Positions 58,462 through 64,000 of a stretch of DNA of 64,000 bases are shown here, piece after piece. A program made the translations under genes and the position numbers. Source of the DNA: Siphonodentalium dalli (Eukaryota > Mollusca > Scaphopoda > Gadilida > Siphonodentaliidae). The notes beneath the pieces are model-generated. The model did no database searches and was not told where the DNA came from. It worked only from the letters and a program-made list of their open reading frames with translations. Numbering within the stretch: the first letter of the stretch is position 1; every line of letters starts with the position of its first letter. The DNA lies in assembly GCA_032622095.1 (NCBI GenBank), contig CP136066.1:108771319-108835318 (forward strand). Reading direction: 5' to 3'.

Positions 58462-60293
58462 GAGCCGTAATTTCGCTAAAATCCGGATTGAGAATCCAAA
58501 GCCGATTACGGGGGGCGGAGCTAATTTCGGATTCTAGGTCAGATTTTGAAATCCACGTGGTCTCCGAAACTCTCCCCCAGCGTCAAACATGGCTCGTGTA
58601 TTTGACACAAGTATCATTTGTATCTTATATTTATAAAGTGCATGTTTGTTGTGAAAGTCATGCTGTTCTTCTATGTGTGTATACACGGCACATAATTTGC
58701 TGCCAATCCGACTTAATCGCATATTTTTTTCAAGTTAAAGTGTGTTTATTGATGATGGCAAGCATATCTAGGCCTCCTGAATCAAATTCCGAAGATGTTG
58801 TGAAGAACACACGGAACTTGTCAGTTGAACAGGGACGTGACGACAGGGGTTGATTGGGTGTCTCGACCCCCACCCCGAACTTTGGTACAATTTGCTAAGC
58901 TGTGCAGTCATTCATACGTGAGGAAAATCAGGATTATTTTGACTAACTGTTTCAAATAATGATACGTACAAGCCAACAAACGCAACAAACAAACCCGATT
59001 TTAAATAAATACATATACAAACTTATGACTAACTCGAGAGAGGGGGTGTCCAGTGATCTGTATATATGTTCAACTTGTTTTGGTAGTCATGTTGCTTTGC
59101 CATTACTAATTATTTATTTTTTCAGTGTAATAACATATGGGAGAGGGGGTACCCTTAAGTGAGTCAGTACTTGTCCCCCAATTCCTTTGTATGTATAAAC
59201 AAATGTATGTGTTATATATCATGTGTTATCTAAATTTGACATATATTTGAAATAAATATATCTAAACTAAACTTTGGTACATTCCAGCAGTCGGAAATTT
59301 CATGCATGACACAACATTAGTTGGACATTAATTTGACACCATATATAGGTTGGCATTGTTCTCATTGTTTGATTTTTTTCAACCAGTAAAAGTTGGTAAT
59401 TTTCCAATCTTAGTGTTTGTCAGATTGGATATTTCCAAGGAGAGCAAATTGAATTCTGCGAACCTGTGAGATTGATGTTTGGTTCAATGGGGGGGGGGGG
59501 GGGGGTGCAGTTGGCCGGAAATTTGAGGAAACTTCTAGCCACGTCCCTAGAACATGTGTCTGTTGTCTATACAGAGACTATTGCGCAAAACGACTGCATT
59601 TAACGAAACAAAACATGTTAAAATTGCTATAACTTTAAGACTAGATGATAGTACATACGTGTATCTGATAATCCATCGATACCATATAATCCTACTATTT
59701 CTTGAATAAGAAGAAACATTATAATAACGAACACAGCAGAAGACATATCCATGCAGGTTCATATGAATTCGGTCAATGGTGACGTATCCGCCGAATTCGA
59801 AATCGACATGCGTTCGGGCGGTATTTTAAGGATGGAATTATGAAATGGACATATGAAAGTGACAATCAACAATGATTTGCCATCAACCGAAGTGCTCCCC
59901 CAGCGTTACTATCAATAGCGTTATTATTTGGCTAATTTCAGTAATATTCTCCCAGTTTACATTCAATAAAACAAATTTGTCTCCGCATTTAAAATTCTTT
60001 GATATAGATCGTTTATATTCTGCACTAATTTGTACACAAGAGACGGATTCTTATGTTTTATGATGTTTTTAAACTCTGAGGTGGCGGAATCTCGGTTTGT
60101 TTACATTACGAACATTTGAGTCCGTAATCGGAATCCGAATCCAAATCGGATTACCACGAAATTAGGATTACGGTCTGTTCGTTTACTGATTCTGCAAATT
60201 TGTGGTCTGTTCTTTTGCCGAACCAAGTCGTACGGGGACCAATCTGTAATCTGGATCCAGAATCTGAAACGGATTTTAGCGAAATAACGCCTC
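58462..60293 (-). mobile_element. Family A element, copy C, inverted
   Basis: The right-type terminus GAGCCGTAATTTCGC is at 58462 and the left-type terminus at 60293 (ending AACGCCTC). It contains the 265-bp module. Together with B it forms an inverted repeat of about 1.6 kb per arm with a one-base centre. Confidence 0.9.
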
Positions 60294-60295
60294 AG

Positions 60296-62053
60296 ACAGA
60301 CCGTAATCCTAATTTCGTGGTAATCCGATTGGGATTTGGATTCCGATTACGGACTCAAATGTTCATAATGTAAACAAACCGAGATTTCGCCACCTCGGAG
60401 TTTAAAAACACAATAAAACATAAGAATCCGTCTCTTGTGTACAAATTATTGCAGAATATAAACGATCTATACCAAAGAATTTTAAATGCGGAGACAAATT
60501 TGTTTTATTGAATGTAAACTGGGAGAATATTACTGAAATTAGCCAAATAATAACGCTATTGATAGTAACGCTGGGGGAGCACTTCGGTTGATGGCGAAGC
60601 AAAATTAAATCATTGTTGATTGTCACTTTCATATGTCCATTTCATAATTCCATCCATAAATACCGCCCGAACGCATGTCGATTTCGAATTCGGCGGATAC
60701 GTCACCATTGACCGAATTCATATGAACCTGCATGGATTGTCTTCTGCTGTGTTCGTTATTATAATGTTTCTTCTTATTCAAGAAATAGTAGGATTATATA
60801 TATATATGATATCGATGGATTATCAGATACACGTATGTACTATCATCTAGTCTTATAGCAATTTCATGTTTCATCTTGAAAATATTTTGTTTCGTTAAAT
60901 GCAGTCGTTTTGCACAATAGTCTATGTATAGACAACAGACATATGTTCTAGGGACGTGGTTAGATGTTTCCTCAAATTTCAGGCCAACTGCACCCCCCCC
61001 CCCCCCCATTGAACCAAACATCAATCTCACAGGTTCGCAGAATTCCATTTGCTCCCCTTGGAAATATCCAACCTGACAAACACCAAGATTGGAAAATTAC
61101 CAACTTTTACTGGTTGAAAAAAAAAATCAAACAATGAGAACAATGACAACCTATATATGGTGTCAAATTAATGTCCAACTAATGTTGTGTCATGCATGAA
61201 ATTTCCGACTGCTGGAATGTACCAAAGTTTAGTTTAGATATATTTATTTCAAATATATGTCAAATTTAGATAACACATGATATATAACACATACATTTGT
61301 TTATACATACAAATAAATTGGGGGACAAGTGCTGACTCCTTAAGGGTAAGTATATATTATTACACTGAAAAAATAAATAATTAGTAATGGCAAAGCAACA
61401 TGACTACCAAAACAAGTTGAACATATATACAGATCACTGGACACCCCTCTCCCGAGTTAGTCATAAGTTTGTATATGTATTTATTTAAAATCGGGTTTGT
61501 TTGTTGCGTTTGCTGGCTTGTAAGTGTCATTATTTGGAACAGTTAGTAAAAATAATCCTGATTTTCCTCACGTATGAATGACTGCACAGCTAAGCAAATT
61601 GTACCAAAGTTCGTGGTGGGGGTCGAGACACCCAAGCAACCCCTGTCGTCACGTCCCTGTTCAACTGACAAGTTTCCTGTGTTCTTCACAACATCTTCGG
61701 AATTTGATTCAGGAGGCCTAGAGCTGTCATGTTTAGATATGCTTGCCCTCATCAATAAACGCACTTTAACTTGAAAAATAAGATACGATTAAGTCGGATT
61801 GGCAGCAAATTATGTGCCGTGTATATACACATAGAAGAAAAGCATGACTTTCACAACAAACATGAACTTTATAAATATAAGATACAAATGATACTTGTGT
61901 CAAATACAAGAGCCATGTTTGACGCTGGGAGAACATTAAACGTAGTTTCGGAGACCACGCGGATTTCAAAATCTGACATAGAATCCGAAATTAGCTCCGC
62001 CCCCCGTAATCGGCTTTGGATTCTCAATCCGGATTTTAGCGAAATTACGGCTC
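60296..62053 (+). mobile_element. Family A element, copy D, left end missing
   Basis: It begins ACAGACCGTAATCCTAATTT, equivalent to about 5178 in copy A, so the first ~113 bp and the left TIR are absent. Two or three bases separate it from copy C. The right terminus is intact at 62053 and is followed by the LINE. It includes the module and small length changes in homopolymers. Confidence 0.9.
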
Positions 62054-63457
62054 AGGGAACAAGGCAGGGAAGTACCCTCGCTCCGATTTTCTACGCCATC
62101 TACATAGACAGTTTGCTCAGTGAGCTCGAACACTCGAACTTTGGTTTCAGGCTGCGAGATATCAACTGCTCGTCTCCCACACAGGCAGATGATATGACCC
62201 TCCTCTCGCTTTCATCATATGGCATACAAAAAATGTGTAATATATGTGGCAATTACAGTAAAAAATGGCGATTTATGTATAACCAACAGAAATGTCAGGT
62301 AATTATCTTCAATGAGAAATCTAAATACGCCTCTATCAATCGCACATGGATGCTAAATGGCATAGCAGTTAATAAAACGGATTCAGTCACGCACCTGGGC
62401 ATACCATTACACAAAAGTGACTTTCCAAACACTCTTACAGAAAGTGTCAACTCAAAAATTCGGTCGACATATCTTATGTTAAGCACTGCTGGTCTGTACG
62501 CAGGAGGCATAACACCTCAGAGTTCAATGGTAATATATAAATCAGTGGTACTTTCTCGTGGACTTTACGGTTCAGAATTTCTCTGTGGCTTATCAGCCTC
62601 AAACTTGATCAAGCTCGAAAGAGTTCACAGATTTTGCGTGAAGCGTATTCAGGGCCTACCTGCCCGATGCAGGACCGATGTCGTTACTGGCCTGCTAGGA
62701 ACATATCCACTTCAAGTTAGTATTGATGCCAGAAAAATTTCACTCTCTGGAGCCCTTTGTCGACTAACGCCTGGAAAGGCTTGTAAAACAATCTTTGAAA
62801 CTAGGCTGTTTGATTACGTTTACTCACAGAACCCGACAACAACTTTTATTGGCGAAGTATTTTCATTACTCGTGAAATACAACTTGACTGATGCAGTACA
62901 TCAGGTCTGGCGTATTTCTCTCGAAAGAGTCGTGGAAGGCGCTAACGAGAAATAATATTCGAAACACAACCGAGTCAGATTGGAAAATTAGAACGGAAAT
63001 TGACCCATCATTCAATCGGTTTCGGAATGTACATGACAACCTAAACATATCTGATCTTTGGCGACTCTGTCGAAAATTTTCACATAATAAACATTCCTAT
63101 CTAACCACAGCTCTTGTGATCGATGCAACAACGTACTTAAACGAAGCACTAATCCAGTGTCCTAACTGCTATAAAGTGTACCTTGATAAAGTACAGCACG
63201 TTCTCATTGAATGCAGTTCCCTGACATCACTACGGAATAATATGTTTTTTGATATTATTGATCGTTATGGCGTAGAATGTTTTATCAAGATTGATGATCT
63301 TTCAATGGACGAAATGATCTTGCTTCATTTGACTCATATTACTGGTGATATGTGTACAGCAGTTGATGATATAGACGTCTTTCTGGACTTCACCGTGACG
63401 ATTACTGCCAAATTATGGATGTGGTACAATGCACTCTTGCAGAGAAATATTTCCTAG
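62054..63457 (+). pseudogene. LINE reverse transcriptase, palm to C-terminus, frameshifted
   Basis: GTRQGSTLAPIFYAIYID is the LINE motif that follows the first palm strand. The catalytic box reads PTQADDMTLLSL, with Gln where Tyr or Phe is usual before A-D-D. KCQVIIFNEKS and VTHLGIPL follow. A one-base frame change lies between about 62905 and 62935. The C-terminal part then reads CPNC...HVLIEC near 63160-63215, the Cys/Cys/His/Cys knuckle common at LINE ends, and stops TAG at 63455-63457. It is inactive because of frameshifts and the insertion. Confidence 0.85.
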
Positions 63458-63484
63458 TCCATTGAATAATACAAATCAGTCAGC

Positions 63485-63835
63485 CCATCATCATCATCAT
63501 TATCATCATCGTCGTCGTCGTCACCACCATCGACATAATCATCGTCATCATCATCGCCGTCGTCCATGTCATCATCGTAATCTTCATCGTCGTCATCGCC
63601 ACCGTCATCATTGACGTCATCGTCATAATCTAATTTCCTCATCTTCAACATCATCTTCATCATCATGTACATCATCATCATCGTCATCATCATCATTATC
63701 ATTATCATCATCAATATAGTCATCTTCTTCCTCATGTTCAACATTAACATCGTCATCATCGATCAACGTCGTCGTTCTCAACATCATCACAATCGTCATC
63801 ATCATCATCATCATCATCGTCAGTATATCCACCAT
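63485..63835. repeat. Imperfect ATC/GTC microsatellite in LINE 3' region
   Basis: About 350 bp of CAT, CGT and CAC triplets with interruptions. Frames on both strands read poly-His, poly-Asp or poly-Met and are artefacts. It lies between the LINE stop and its A-rich 3' end. Confidence 0.9.
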
Positions 63836-64000
63836 TGTAGAAATGTAAATACGTCTTGCTTATCATATTTATTTGTGTTGTTTCTATAAAATTTAATAAT
63901 GATATCTATTCATTATGTTGTGCATAACAATGTTATATTCTTTGTAAAATCTTCAATATCTGGAGGAAATAAAGATATAATAATAATAATATAAGCCAGT

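Larger units (their letters stand above)
56105..63994 (+). mobile_element. LINE retrotransposon, 5'-truncated, split by family A insertion
   Basis: The two LINE parts are 56105-56868 and 62054-63994, about 2.7 kb in all. The first part covers the N-terminal and finger region of reverse transcriptase; the second covers the palm, thumb, C-terminal Cys/His knuckle, stop, 3' region with an ATC-rich microsatellite, AATAAAG near 63968 and an (ATA)n tail. No endonuclease or ORF1 is present. The insert is 5185 bp. I cannot name the clade with confidence; the pattern is of the large CR1/Jockey-like group. Confidence 0.85.

Overview
This is AT-rich animal nuclear DNA: one multi-exon host gene with introns over 10 kb, a tRNA-derived SINE, LINE and Ty3/Gypsy remnants, Helitron-like elements with tandem cores, and many terminal-inverted-repeat (TIR) elements. 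Tandem-core Helitron-like elements, together with a SINE ending in a GACGTTAAACACCAA-type tail, suggest a lophotrochozoan, probably a mollusc. That assignment is inference and cannot be proven from the window. No rRNA, free-standing tRNA gene, operon or CRISPR array is present, and prokaryotic signals are not expected.

Host gene. The only convincing host gene is on the + strand in three coding exons (22697-22754, 36487-36777, 47141-48231). All splice sites are GT/AG and both introns are phase 1. They join to a 479-residue protein with a basic N-terminal part, an acidic/serine-rich linker and a C-terminal six-bladed NHL beta-propeller. No RING, B-box or coiled coil is seen. Its introns (13.7 and 10.4 kb) hold much of the repeat content described below.

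Layout. 1-4960: unassigned DNA, a roughly 140-bp tandem repeat and a GAT microsatellite. 5064-6929: copy A of a 1.87-kb TIR element (family A). 7991-8285: SINE. 8687-8849: near-perfect hairpin. 11231-13606: minisatellite of about 88 units of 27 bp. 14371-17253: head-to-tail array of Helitron-like elements. 17396-22696: small TIR elements and the 5' side of the gene. 22697-48231: the gene, with TTAA-flanked MITEs, two TWA-flanked Harbinger-like elements, a palindrome-cored MITE and two blocks of reversed Helitron-like elements in its introns. 48960-55503: a shattered minus-strand Ty3/Gypsy element, broken by a dispersed repeat and by a 2.5-kb Helitron-like element. 55849-56102: foldback element. 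56105-63994: a 5'-truncated LINE whose reverse transcriptase is split by 5.2 kb of family A copies in +, -, + order.

How it fits together. Most of the window is layered transposon insertion, and the order of events can be read from what interrupts what. Family A landed in the LINE after the LINE did. A Helitron-like element and another repeat are embedded in the Gypsy remains. The most unusual items are the spacer-free CTAG|TC junctions of the Helitron-like arrays, the nearly spacer-free inverted family A copies, the unexplained flanks of family A, and the three-site variant pattern of the 27-bp minisatellite.
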